Shown here: positions 17,123 to 25,376 of the stretch, in pieces
Numbering within the stretch: the first letter of the stretch is position 1
Layout: every line of letters begins with the position of its first letter
Assembly (NCBI GenBank): GCA_032162705.1
Contig: JAVRON010000145.1
Location: 1-64,000 of the forward strand
Origin: QHXN01 sp032162705
GTDB taxonomy: Bacteria > Acidobacteriota > Blastocatellia > Pyrinomonadales > Pyrinomonadaceae
Direction of reading: 5' to 3'
DNA length: 64,000 nucleotides
Translations under genes and position numbers: made by a program
Notes under the pieces: model-generated
Seen by the model: the letters and a program-made list of their open reading frames with translations, nothing else
Told to the model about the DNA's origin: nothing
Databases searched by the model: none

Positions 17123-17232
17123 CAGTAGACAGTAGTCAGTAGTCAGTAGTCAGTAGAAAAACCTTCATTGATGAATCGTCCGAGTGTCAGTGTCAGCGCC
17201 CGCCTTGCGGAGTCTACTGTCTACTGTCTACT
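17123..17232. repeat. CAGTAGT-type heptamer inverted repeat, copy 1
   Basis: Left arm: CAGTAGA, three CAGTAGT units and CAGTAG. Right arm: TCTACTG units. The 55-base core begins AAAAACCTT and ends GCGGAG, as in the other three copies. It lies between the prenyl synthase and HARE genes. Confidence 0.88.
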
Positions 17233-17238
17233 TCAAGC

Positions 17239-18258
17239 CTACATCTCCCTTTCGAGAATGTATGCGGGGATCGAGCGAAGTCCGTCCGAAAACTTCGACG
17301 GCTTGATTCCCTCCAGCGCTGTGACGGCGGCCTCGGCGTAGGAGGCCGCGCACGCGCGCGCACGTTCCAGCGCTCCGGTCTTCTCCGCCGAACGCAGGAA
17401 CGCGTCGCGTCTGAATTCGCCGTAGACGCCTTCGCGCATGACGGCCTGCACGGCGGGCTTCATCCGCGACTCTTCTTCGAGCAGATATATGAAGGGCAGC
17501 GTCACCTTCCCTTCGAGCAGATCGACTCCGGCAGGCTTACCCAGCGCGTCTTCGTCGGAAGTGAAGTCGAGCAGGTCATCGATGAGTTGGAAGGCCGTGC
17601 CGAGATTCATCCCATAGTCGCGTAGCGCACGTCGCTCTTCCGGCTCAGCGCCGCCGAGGATGGCTCCAATCTCACAGCACGCGCTGAAGAGATATGCGGT
17701 CTTTCGTCGCAGCACGTCGAAATACTGCTCCTCGGTCACGTCGGCGCGGCCCAGCAGCGTGAGCTGTAACAGCTCGCCTTCGGTCATCTTCCGCGTCACC
17801 GCGGTCAGGATATCGAGGACAGTGAGCGAACGCTCTTGCAGGCTCGTCTCGAACGCAGACATGTAGAGCCAGTCGCCCATCAGCACGGCGGCCTGATTGC
17901 CGAAACGCGAGTTGATCGAGGGCCGGTTTCGTCGCGTCTCCGCGTTGTCGATGATGTCGTCGTGGACGAGTGTGGCCGTGTGCAAAAACTCCATCACGGT
18001 CGCCATGCGAATGACGTTCGGCAGCGAGGCGTTGCCGCCGACGGCGTTGGTCGAAAGCAGAGTCAGCGCGGGGCGCACGCGCTTGCCGCCGGAAGCGCGC
18101 AGGTAGTCGCCGATGTAGGCGATGACCTGTATGTTGGAACGCGCCTGCCGCTCGAACTCCTCCTCGACGAGTGCCAGCTCCGAAGCAACAAGGCTGAAGA
18201 TGCGTCTGGCGGTTAAATGTCGCCCTTCGGCTGCCGCTGTGTTAACGGATGTGTTCAT
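17239..18258 (-). CDS. Polyprenyl (octaprenyl/heptaprenyl-type) diphosphate synthase
   Basis: 339 residues of all-helical trans-prenyltransferase. The first Asp-rich motif is LVHDDIIDNAETRRNRPS and the second QLIDDLLDFTSDEDALGKP; GGKRVRP supplies the substrate-binding basic site. The enzyme extends isoprenoid chains, most likely for the quinone side chain. Chain length cannot be read with certainty. The ATG abuts the heptamer repeat at 18259, leaving almost no room for a normal ribosome site outside the repeat. Confidence 0.9.
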   Translation of the reverse strand: MNTSVNTAAAEGRHLTARRIFSLVASELALVEEEFERQARSNIQVIAYIGDYLRASGGKRVRPALTLLSTNAVGGNASLPNVIRMATVMEFLHTATLVHDDIIDNAETRRNRPSINSRFGNQAAVLMGDWLYMSAFETSLQERSLTVLDILTAVTRKMTEGELLQLTLLGRADVTEEQYFDVLRRKTAYLFSACCEIGAILGGAEPEERRALRDYGMNLGTAFQLIDDLLDFTSDEDALGKPAGVDLLEGKVTLPFIYLLEEESRMKPAVQAVMREGVYGEFRRDAFLRSAEKTGALERARACAASYAEAAVTALEGIKPSKFSDGLRSIPAYILEREM

Positions 18259-18347
18259 AAGTGATGAGTGATGAGTGATGAGTGATGAGTGATAAGAAAA
18301 AGTGGGTGCTGTTCTTTCTTAACACTCATCACTCATCACTCATCACT
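18259..18347. repeat. GTGATGA-type heptamer inverted repeat, copy 2
   Basis: Left arm has four GTGATGA units and GTGATAA; right arm has TCATCAC units to 18346. The loop (AAAAAGTGGGTGCTGTTC) is clearly related to the loop of the copy at 32448. The right arm edge contributes the yajQ stop codon (TAG followed in frame by TGA TGA). Confidence 0.9.
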
Positions 18348-18843
18348 AATTTGAACGATAGTTCGTGTACTGCATGTTGATGCCGAAGTCTTTGGCCTTG
18401 AGCTGCGCGATCACGTCCTGAAGAGTGTCGCGGTCGCGCCCGGTGATGCGGACAGTGTCGCCCTGAATGGCGGCCTGCACCTTCACCTTCGTCTCCTTGA
18501 TGAACTTGACGATCTCTTTGGCCTTGTCCGAAGGGATGCCCTGTTGGAGCGCGACATGCTGGCGGACGGTGCCCCCCGCGGCTGGCTCGACGCGACCGTA
18601 AGAGAGCGCCTTCAGTGGCACGCTTCGGCGGACGAGCTTCTGCTGAAGGATGTCGTTCATGTTACGCAGCTTCGTCTCGTCCTCGGCGGAAAGAATCAGC
18701 TCTTCGCCTTCGAGCCTGACTTCGGCCTTGCTTCCCTTGAAGTCGAAGCGCTGCCTGACCTCTTTCATTGCCTGGTCGAGCGCGTTCTTGACTTCGGCCA
18801 TGTCGATCTGCGAAACGATGTCGAATGAGTTCTGTTGAGCCAT
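18346..18843 (-). CDS. yajQ: YajQ-family nucleotide-binding protein
   Basis: 165 residues from the ATG at 18843 (MAQQNSFDIVSQID). The family motifs are FDFKGSKAEVRL, KVKVQAAIQGDTVRITG and the terminal FGINMQYTNYRSN. YajQ proteins have two ferredoxin-like domains and a Xanthomonas member binds c-di-GMP and acts with a transcription regulator. That is relevant because this window encodes c-di-GMP enzymes. The longer upstream frame has no family match. The stop codon lies at the edge of the heptamer repeat. Confidence 0.92.
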   Translation of the reverse strand: MAQQNSFDIVSQIDMAEVKNALDQAMKEVRQRFDFKGSKAEVRLEGEELILSAEDETKLRNMNDILQQKLVRRSVPLKALSYGRVEPAAGGTVRQHVALQQGIPSDKAKEIVKFIKETKVKVQAAIQGDTVRITGRDRDTLQDVIAQLKAKDFGINMQYTNYRSN

Positions 18844-19044
18844 AAGAAGTGTGAACGGTAACGTGTGACGAGCGACGAGATAAAGCTTCCGAATGATGAG
18901 TCGGCAACCGTTAAGAGTTTCAATCCTCCTGTTACATGTCACCCGTAACCTGTCACGACTTTTATAACATTTACAGGCTGAGAGGAAAAGTTGATTGTGC
19001 CGGACGCGCGGAAAAGTTGGACGGCGAACGATGCACGGAGCCAT

Positions 19045-19833
19045 TTAGGCTACGTGGACGCCAAAGAGACGCGCGAAATTCTCCGTGGTCGTGCGCCCGA
19101 GTTCTTCAGGCTCAACGCCTCTCAAGGCGGCGAGGAAGCGCGCCGTCTCGACAACATGCGAAGGCTCGTTGCGTCGGCCACGGAAAGGAACCGGAGTGAG
19201 GAAGGGGCAGTCAGTCTCGACGAGTAGACTTCGGGACGGGACGATTCTCGCCACTTCACGCAGGTTCTCCGCCTTCTTAAACGTGACGTTGCCCGCGAAT
19301 GAGATCAGGAAGCCGAGTTCGAGCACCTCTTCCGCCATCTTTAGTCCGCCGCCGAAGCAGTGCATGACCCCGCCACGCACAGCCCCCGCATACTCCGCGC
19401 GAAGGATTTCCACAGTCTCTCGGTCGGCCTCGCGCGAGTGGATGATGACGGGAAGCTCAAGCTCCAAAGCCATCCGCAACTGCTTCGCAAAGACCGCGCG
19501 CTGCACCTCGCGCGGCGAGTTGTCGTAGTGAAAGTCAAGTCCTATCTCTCCCAACGCGACGACGCTTTCACTCCCACGCAGTATGTCAAACAGGCGTCTC
19601 TCGGCATCCGTATCAAAGAGCCGCGCGTCATGCGGGTGAACGCCTGCGGCTGCGAAAACGCCCTCATACTTCTCGGCCACAGCCACCCCGCGCTCCAGAA
19701 CGCCGCTGTGCGGGTCGCCCGTCCCGACGTTTAGAATCGCGCCTACGCCCGCCGCACGCGCACGCTCGACAACCTCGTCGCGGTCTGCGTCGTACTCCTC
19801 GCCGTCGATATGTGCGTGTGAATCAACGAACAT
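19045..19833 (-). CDS. tatD: TatD-family metal-dependent deoxyribonuclease
   Basis: 262 residues of amidohydrolase TIM barrel. Metal ligands lie in DSHAHID, GEIGLDFHYD, IIHSREAD, HCFGG and ETDCPFLTPVPFRG, all intact. TatD enzymes are 3'-5' exonucleases with DNA repair or RNA turnover roles. It follows metG in the same direction, a very common tandem, with a CAGTAGT repeat between them. Confidence 0.93.
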   Translation of the reverse strand: MFVDSHAHIDGEEYDADRDEVVERARAAGVGAILNVGTGDPHSGVLERGVAVAEKYEGVFAAAGVHPHDARLFDTDAERRLFDILRGSESVVALGEIGLDFHYDNSPREVQRAVFAKQLRMALELELPVIIHSREADRETVEILRAEYAGAVRGGVMHCFGGGLKMAEEVLELGFLISFAGNVTFKKAENLREVARIVPSRSLLVETDCPFLTPVPFRGRRNEPSHVVETARFLAALRGVEPEELGRTTTENFARLFGVHVA

Positions 19834-19839
19834 GGGAAT

Positions 19840-19966
<127 letters not shown>

Positions 19967-19968
19967 TC

Positions 19969-22236
19969 TTACTTGAGTCTTGCTCCATTCGGCACGTCTT
20001 CGGCGAAGGTGGCGAGGACGGGGCGGCCTTCTTCGCCGACAGAAGCTGCGAGCACCATGCCCTGCGATTCAAAGCCGCGGAGCTTTCGTGGCTTGAGGTT
20101 CGAGACGATGACGAGCTTGCGCCCGACGAGTTTCTCCGGCTCGTAGTGCTCGGCGATGCCTGCGAGAATCTGTCGCGGCTCAGGCTCGCCGATGTCAACG
20201 GTAAAGCGGAGCAGCTTGTCCGACTTTGGCACGCGCTCGGCTGTCAGAACCTGGCCCACGCGCAGCTCGACCTTTACGAAGTCGTCAATCGTGATGTAGG
20301 TCGCGACGCCTTCGGGCGTGGACGACGATGACTGCTCCAGCGCGCCGGGTGGCGGCTGAGCTTCGGTCGCTCCCTGCGTGGGCGGCTGTACGGGCTTCGT
20401 CTCGGCTGCGGTCGGAGAGCCGGGCACAGCCGCCTGTGTCGCGTGCGCGCCCGCGTCTGGTGTCGCATGCGCGCCCGCGTTTGGCGCAGGACTCGTTTCG
20501 GCTCCGGTGCTCTTCTCTGTCGTTTGGGCCCCCGTGGTCATCTCTGATTCTTTACGCTGTGTGATCTCTTTTTCTATCTCTGACATTGTTTTCGCCTTGT
20601 CTATGCGCGGGAAGAGCGGCGCGACTTCGCCGATGTGCTCGCCCGACCGCAAGCCTCCCCACTTGAGTTCGGTCGGATCAAATCGCTGCGGGTCTCCTTC
20701 AAGTCCCAACTGCCGCCACATGGCGCGCGAGGATTCGGGCATCACTGGACAGAGCAGCACCGCCAGCCAACGTATCGTCTCCGCCGCGCGGTAGAGCACG
20801 GCCCCGAGCGTCTCGCGCTGTTCATCGCTGCGCGCCAGCTCCCACGGCTTCGCCTCCGAGATGAACTTATCGACGCGCGCGATCATGCCCCACGCAGCTT
20901 CGAGGGCGCGGTGAAAGGCGTACTCTTCGACGTGCTGCACGAACTGGTCGCGGACGAGTTGGAGGCTGCTCGCAAGCTCCAACGCATCGGAATCCACGCC
21001 CGCGCGCTTCGCCAGCAGACGCCGCTCCTCGGAGATGTCGGGCGCGGGGACAATGCCGTCGAAGTATTTCTGAATCATCGTCAGCGTGCGGCTCAAGAGG
21101 TTGCCAAGCCCGCTCGCAAGGTCGCTGTTCGAGCGTTCGAGGATGACCTCATAATCAACCTTGCAGTCCTGCCCGAAAGACATCTCGCGCAGAAGAAAGT
21201 AGCGCACGGCGTCGGTCTGGAAGTGGCGCAGAAGCGTGGGCAACTCAAGCGCGTTCCCCAAAGTCTTCGAGCCTTTGCGCCCCGTCTGGTCGAGCCAGAG
21301 GCCATGCGCGACGACCCCGCGCGGAAGTTCTACACCAGCCGCTAAGAGCATCGCGGGCCACAGCACCGCGTGCTGTCGCAGAATGTCTTTACCGATGAGG
21401 TGCGTGCCGGGCCAGAACTTCTTGAAGAGGTCTTCGCTCAACTCCGTCCTTCGCCCCTCGCTTCCCCAACCGAGCGCAGTAATGTAGTTGATGAGCGCGT
21501 CGAACCAGATGTAGATGGTGTGCTGCGGATCATTTGGGACGGGGATGGCCCAACTCACAGAAGTCTTCAGGCGGCTGATGGAAACGTCTTCCAGTCCGCC
21601 GCGGACGAGGCTGACGACTTCGTTGCGCCGCACCTCGGGCCGTATGAAGTCCGGGCGAGACTCGTAGAGCTTGAGCAAAGCCTCGTCGTAATCCGAGAGG
21701 CGGAAAAAGTAGCTCTCTTCCGAAACCCTGTCCACCGGTCTTTCGTGGATGAGACAGAGCGGCTGTTCGTTTTCTTCCGACGCGGGCTGAAGCTCGCCTT
21801 CCGACTTGAACGTCCCGCACGGCGCGCAGAACCATCCCTCGTAGAAATCCTTATAGATATTCTCGCGCCCCTTCGGTGTCTTACCCTCGGCGGCGCGCTG
21901 CCAGAACTCGCTCGCGCCCTCGTAATGAAACGGCTCGGTCGTCCGCATAAAGATGTCGTAGCCGCCGTGCCCGCCGTCGAGCTTGAACGCCTCGAACATC
22001 TTCTTCAACTCGCCGACGATGTGATCGACGTGCTCACGGGGTGTGCGCCCCGCGCGAGCCGAAGCGCGCTCGATGTTCGTCCCGTGCTCGTCCGTCCCCG
22101 TCAGGAAGTAGGTCTCGAAGCCGCGCTGCCTGTGATAGCGCGCCAGGAAGTCCGCGACGACGGTCGTATACAGGTGCCCCATGTGCGGCAAACTGTTCGC
22201 ATAGTAAATCGGAGTTGTGACGTAGAAAGTTTTCAT
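19969..22236 (-). CDS. metG: Methionyl-tRNA synthetase with C-terminal tRNA-binding domain
   Basis: 755 residues. HIGH motif as PHMGHLYTT, zinc site with WFCAPCG and PLCLIH (as in Thermus MetRS), anticodon helix bundle, then a 75-residue Ala/Pro/Thr-rich linker with a repeated AGAHAT unit, and a C-terminal EMAP-II/Trbp111 domain (YITIDDFVKVELRVGQV). The KMSKS site reads KGSKT (residues 321-325), with Gly replacing Met. The two Lys are kept, so activity is likely. It shares a direction with folE upstream. Confidence 0.93.
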   Translation of the reverse strand: MKTFYVTTPIYYANSLPHMGHLYTTVVADFLARYHRQRGFETYFLTGTDEHGTNIERASARAGRTPREHVDHIVGELKKMFEAFKLDGGHGGYDIFMRTTEPFHYEGASEFWQRAAEGKTPKGRENIYKDFYEGWFCAPCGTFKSEGELQPASEENEQPLCLIHERPVDRVSEESYFFRLSDYDEALLKLYESRPDFIRPEVRRNEVVSLVRGGLEDVSISRLKTSVSWAIPVPNDPQHTIYIWFDALINYITALGWGSEGRRTELSEDLFKKFWPGTHLIGKDILRQHAVLWPAMLLAAGVELPRGVVAHGLWLDQTGRKGSKTLGNALELPTLLRHFQTDAVRYFLLREMSFGQDCKVDYEVILERSNSDLASGLGNLLSRTLTMIQKYFDGIVPAPDISEERRLLAKRAGVDSDALELASSLQLVRDQFVQHVEEYAFHRALEAAWGMIARVDKFISEAKPWELARSDEQRETLGAVLYRAAETIRWLAVLLCPVMPESSRAMWRQLGLEGDPQRFDPTELKWGGLRSGEHIGEVAPLFPRIDKAKTMSEIEKEITQRKESEMTTGAQTTEKSTGAETSPAPNAGAHATPDAGAHATQAAVPGSPTAAETKPVQPPTQGATEAQPPPGALEQSSSSTPEGVATYITIDDFVKVELRVGQVLTAERVPKSDKLLRFTVDIGEPEPRQILAGIAEHYEPEKLVGRKLVIVSNLKPRKLRGFESQGMVLAASVGEEGRPVLATFAEDVPNGARLK

Positions 22237-22339
22237 GTAAGCGAAGGTATTTCGACCTCCTTCAAACTCGACTGCGACTCGTCATAGAACCGCGAAAGAA
22301 AATAGAAACCGCGAAAGAAATCTGAGCGCGTCGTCCGTT

Positions 22340-22963
22340 TTACTTCTCGCGTATGAGCGCCATCGCTTCGGCGCGTGTGCGCGGGTCTTTGCGGAAGCCG
22401 CCGCGGATGGCCGAGGTGATGGTGATTGCGCCGGGCTTCTTCACGCCTCGGATGGTCATGCAGGTGTGCTCGGCTTCCATCACGACCATGACGCCCACGG
22501 GCTTGAGTCCGTCGAAGAGCGTGTCGGCAATCTCGGAGGTCAGACGCTCCTGCACTTGCAGACGGCGCGCGAAGGTCTCGACGAGCCGCGCCAGCTTCGA
22601 CAATCCGACGATGCGCCCCGCCTTCGGGATGTATGCGACGTGGCACTTGCCGACGAAGGGCGCAAGGTGATGCTCGCAGAGCGAAGCGAAGTGTATGTCC
22701 TTGACGATGACCATCTCGTCGTGCCGGTCGCCGGGCAGCGCACGGACGTGCTCGGCGGGGTCTTCGCGCATCCCTGCGGTCAGCTCTGCGTACATCTCTG
22801 CCACGCGCAACGGCGTCCTTTGCAGACCGGGTCGTTCCGCGTCTTCGCCGACGCCTTCGAGGATGAGACGGACGCCGCGCTCGATCTTGTCCAGATCGAC
22901 GCCGCGCTTTCGTGTTTCGTCCGACTCGTCATCCGGCTCAGTGGCAGAAAAAGTCGTCGCCAT
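22340..22963 (-). CDS. folE: GTP cyclohydrolase I (FolE)
   Basis: 207 residues from the ATG at 22963, which has GAGGTGAT upstream. Zinc and active-site motifs are LCEHHLAPFVGKCHVAY and the later EHTCMTIRG; GRIVGLSKLARLVE is family-typical. The enzyme converts GTP to dihydroneopterin triphosphate, the first step of folate synthesis. The N-terminal 20 residues are acidic and variable. It is followed by metG after 103 bases and preceded by larC. Confidence 0.95.
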   Translation of the reverse strand: MATTFSATEPDDESDETRKRGVDLDKIERGVRLILEGVGEDAERPGLQRTPLRVAEMYAELTAGMREDPAEHVRALPGDRHDEMVIVKDIHFASLCEHHLAPFVGKCHVAYIPKAGRIVGLSKLARLVETFARRLQVQERLTSEIADTLFDGLKPVGVMVVMEAEHTCMTIRGVKKPGAITITSAIRGGFRKDPRTRAEAMALIREK

Positions 22964-23027
22964 AGATATCACCTCAACGGACGTTTGGGCGTGCAGGCTA
23001 ACCGGTTGCCGGCGAGTACCCAAAGTC

Positions 23028-24257
23028 TTAAACGCTCGTTTGTTGAAAGGCGATGAGCGCTGCCTCCTGCACCGAGCGCAGCGGCACACCACGCGCGAGC
23101 GCGGCCTCGCGGCATTCGTCGAACTCCGGTGACGCGCTCACGACTCGGCCTTTGTAACGCCCGACCTTGACGGTAATCGTACCGAACTCGGTCTCGACAG
23201 TCACGGACTCCCTTTCGAGCGCGCGGCGGCTTACCTCATAACTACGCACGCCGAGTGTTGGCGTCTCCGCGAAAAGAAGGTCGAGCACCGCCTCTCGCTC
23301 CGTCGGTCGGCAGAGTATCGAGACGAGCACGCCGGGCCGGTTCTTCTTCATCTGCACGTGCGTGAGATAACAGTCGAGCGCGCCACAGGCCAACGCGCGC
23401 TCCAAAAGGTGGCCGAGCAATTGCGGCGACGCGTCGTCCACGTTCGTCTCGACCATCAACAATTCCTCTTCAGCTTGAGCGACACCCGAACGCGACACTT
23501 CATACGCGATACCCGCATGCGACTCTTCGCCCGCCGCTTCCCCTTCCCCGACCATCACGCGCAGCACGTTTGGAAAGTTCTGATACTCGCGCGTCCCCGC
23601 GCCGTACCCCGTGGCGTCCACGCGCATCCGCGGCAGTGCGCCGAAGCTTTCGCAAAGGGTCGCGACAATCGCCGCGCCCGTGGGTGTGACGAGTTCGCCT
23701 GTGATGTCGGTCGAGTAGATGGGCGCTCCACGTAAAAGCTCCGCGACGGCGGGCGGCGGTACTGGGAAACGCCCGTGTGCCATCTCGACCGTGCCGCTTC
23801 CGACATGCAGAGCCGATGCGACGAAGCGCTCGACGCCGAGCAGCTCGAAGCCGATGCACGCGCCGACCACGTCCACGATTGCATCGACGGCCCCGACTTC
23901 GTGGAAGTGTATCGAAGAGACGGCGACGTTGTGGACGCGCGCCTCTGCTTCGGCCAGCTTACCGAAAATCTTGAGCGCACGCTCCTTGACCGCCGTCCCG
24001 AGCCGCGAGCCGCCGATGATCTTCTCGATGTCGGAGAGATGCCGGTGTTGATGCTCGTCTCTCTTCAGACGCACGACCGCGCGCGTGGCACTTATCCCGG
24101 AACGGTCAACCGTCTCGAAGCCGATCTCATAGCCCGGCAAATCAAGCAGCGCGAGTTGTTCCTTCAATGCACGCCCGTCTACGCCAGCGCCGACAAGCGC
24201 GCCGAGCGTCATGTCGCCGCTGATGCCCGCGAAACAGTCGAAGTAGAGCGTCCGCAT
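23028..24257 (-). CDS. larC: LarC nickel pincer cofactor biosynthesis protein
   Basis: 409 residues matching LarC/DUF111 throughout: FDCFAGISGDM at the start, SIHFHEVGAVDAIVDVVG, and ETNVDDASPQLLGHL in the middle. LarC is the CTP-dependent cyclometallase that inserts nickel into the pincer cofactor of lactate racemase and related enzymes. LarB, LarE and LarA are not in the window. Here the gene is intact as one frame; in some bacteria larC is split by a programmed frameshift. Confidence 0.92.
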   Translation of the reverse strand: MRTLYFDCFAGISGDMTLGALVGAGVDGRALKEQLALLDLPGYEIGFETVDRSGISATRAVVRLKRDEHQHRHLSDIEKIIGGSRLGTAVKERALKIFGKLAEAEARVHNVAVSSIHFHEVGAVDAIVDVVGACIGFELLGVERFVASALHVGSGTVEMAHGRFPVPPPAVAELLRGAPIYSTDITGELVTPTGAAIVATLCESFGALPRMRVDATGYGAGTREYQNFPNVLRVMVGEGEAAGEESHAGIAYEVSRSGVAQAEEELLMVETNVDDASPQLLGHLLERALACGALDCYLTHVQMKKNRPGVLVSILCRPTEREAVLDLLFAETPTLGVRSYEVSRRALERESVTVETEFGTITVKVGRYKGRVVSASPEFDECREAALARGVPLRSVQEAALIAFQQTSV

Positions 24258-24285
24258 ATTCGTTAAAATACTAAGAGTGGCTTCG

Positions 24286-25032
24286 CTAAAATTCTAAAAG
24301 AGGCAAAATCTCGCCCGCCGGCCCGCGCAATGTCAGGTCGCAGATACCGGAGAGTGGCGTCGGTTCCGGATTGACCTCGACGAGGAACGCGCCCGACTCA
24401 GCGGCCACGGCGGGAAGCCCTGCCGCCGGATAAACAATCGCGGATGTTCCCACGACGAAACACAAATCAGAGAGAGCGGCTCGCTCGGCAGCCGCGCTCC
24501 AAACATCCTGCGGTAACATCTCGCCAAAGAGCACCACGTCGGGCCGCATCAGTCCGCCGCAGGCAAGACACACGGGTGGCCGCTCCTGCTTCGGCTTCTC
24601 CCGCAGGTCTTCCCTGCCTCCACACTTGAGACAGAGAGCGCGCCAGACGTTGCCGTGCAGTTCAAGCACTACGCGCGACCCGGCGGAGGTGTGCAGCCCG
24701 TCAACGTTCTGCGTGGCGAGCGTGAACCGCGAGAAGCAGTCCTGCCAGCGTGCGAGCGTCGCGTGTGCGGGGTTCGGTTCGCAGCTTTCAAGAACGCCGC
24801 GGCGATAATCGAACCACTCCCAGACCTCCGGCAGATTGCTTCTAACCATCCCCGCCGATGCGATGACATCGAAGGGCATCCCCTTCCAAGCGGCTGTGTT
24901 TCCCCCGCCGCGAAAAGTCGGCACGCCGCTCTCGGCTGAGACGCCCGCGCCGGTCAACACAAAGACGCTCCGCGCCGCACGCATGCGCTCGCATAGCTCT
25001 TCGGGAATGTCTGTCTGCCTGTTGATGTGCAT
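24286..25032 (-). CDS. cobB: Sirtuin-family NAD-dependent protein deacylase
   Basis: 248 residues with GAGVSAESGVPTFRG (NAD site), TQNVDGLH, catalytic His126 in LELHGN, and four zinc Cys (CLKCGG and CLACGG). It removes acyl groups from Lys side chains. In SIRT5 and E. coli CobB a Tyr and an Arg three residues later bind succinyl groups. The aligned pair here is Phe74 and Arg77, so only Arg is kept and preference for acidic acyl groups is uncertain. It heads the larC-folE-metG series and larC begins 28 bases downstream. Confidence 0.92.
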   Translation of the reverse strand: MHINRQTDIPEELCERMRAARSVFVLTGAGVSAESGVPTFRGGGNTAAWKGMPFDVIASAGMVRSNLPEVWEWFDYRRGVLESCEPNPAHATLARWQDCFSRFTLATQNVDGLHTSAGSRVVLELHGNVWRALCLKCGGREDLREKPKQERPPVCLACGGLMRPDVVLFGEMLPQDVWSAAAERAALSDLCFVVGTSAIVYPAAGLPAVAAESGAFLVEVNPEPTPLSGICDLTLRGPAGEILPLLEF

Positions 25033-25376
25033 TGAATCTGTCAGCGATGGTAGCAGAGCGCGTCAGTGAAGTGTCAAGCCGGACACTCTTTAAGGAATCG
25101 AATCTTGAATGTGATGTAAGCATTCTTCACCGCAGAGGCGCTGAGTTCGCGGAGGAAGCGCAGAGACTTGCAACTCTCTGCGAGTCTCTGTGTCCTCAGC
25201 GCCTCTGCGGTGAACTCCCCTCGCGCTAAATTACAAGATTGAATCTATGTAGAGCGCATCGCGTTAGCGCCGCGCGAATCGGCTGCGCTATACTTTCGAC
25301 TTTTCCGGCATAACCGTTTTCGTCGAGTGATAATCTGTTAGCGAATCCGCCGAGAGAGTTAAAGGAATCGGACACT
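25033..25376. other. Divergent intergenic region between sirtuin and argS
   Basis: 344 bases. It contains the inverted repeat described at 25126-25214 and a TATACT at 25289-25294 that could be the argS -10 box, although no good -35 box is placed 16-18 bases before it. No reading frame or RNA gene is convincing. Confidence 0.4.
25126..25214. repeat. CCGCAGAGGC inverted repeat, copy 1
   Basis: The outer arms TTCACCGCAGAGGCGCTGAG (left, 25127 onward) and its reverse complement (right, to 25214) are perfect over about 20 bp. Inner parts GCAGAGACT and AGTCTCTG also pair. The same outer arms occur at 59823-59884. Confidence 0.85.

Noticed and set aside
21370..22287. 305-codon open frame antisense to metG
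   Set aside because: Complement of conserved MetRS sequence, including the zinc region; no family match.
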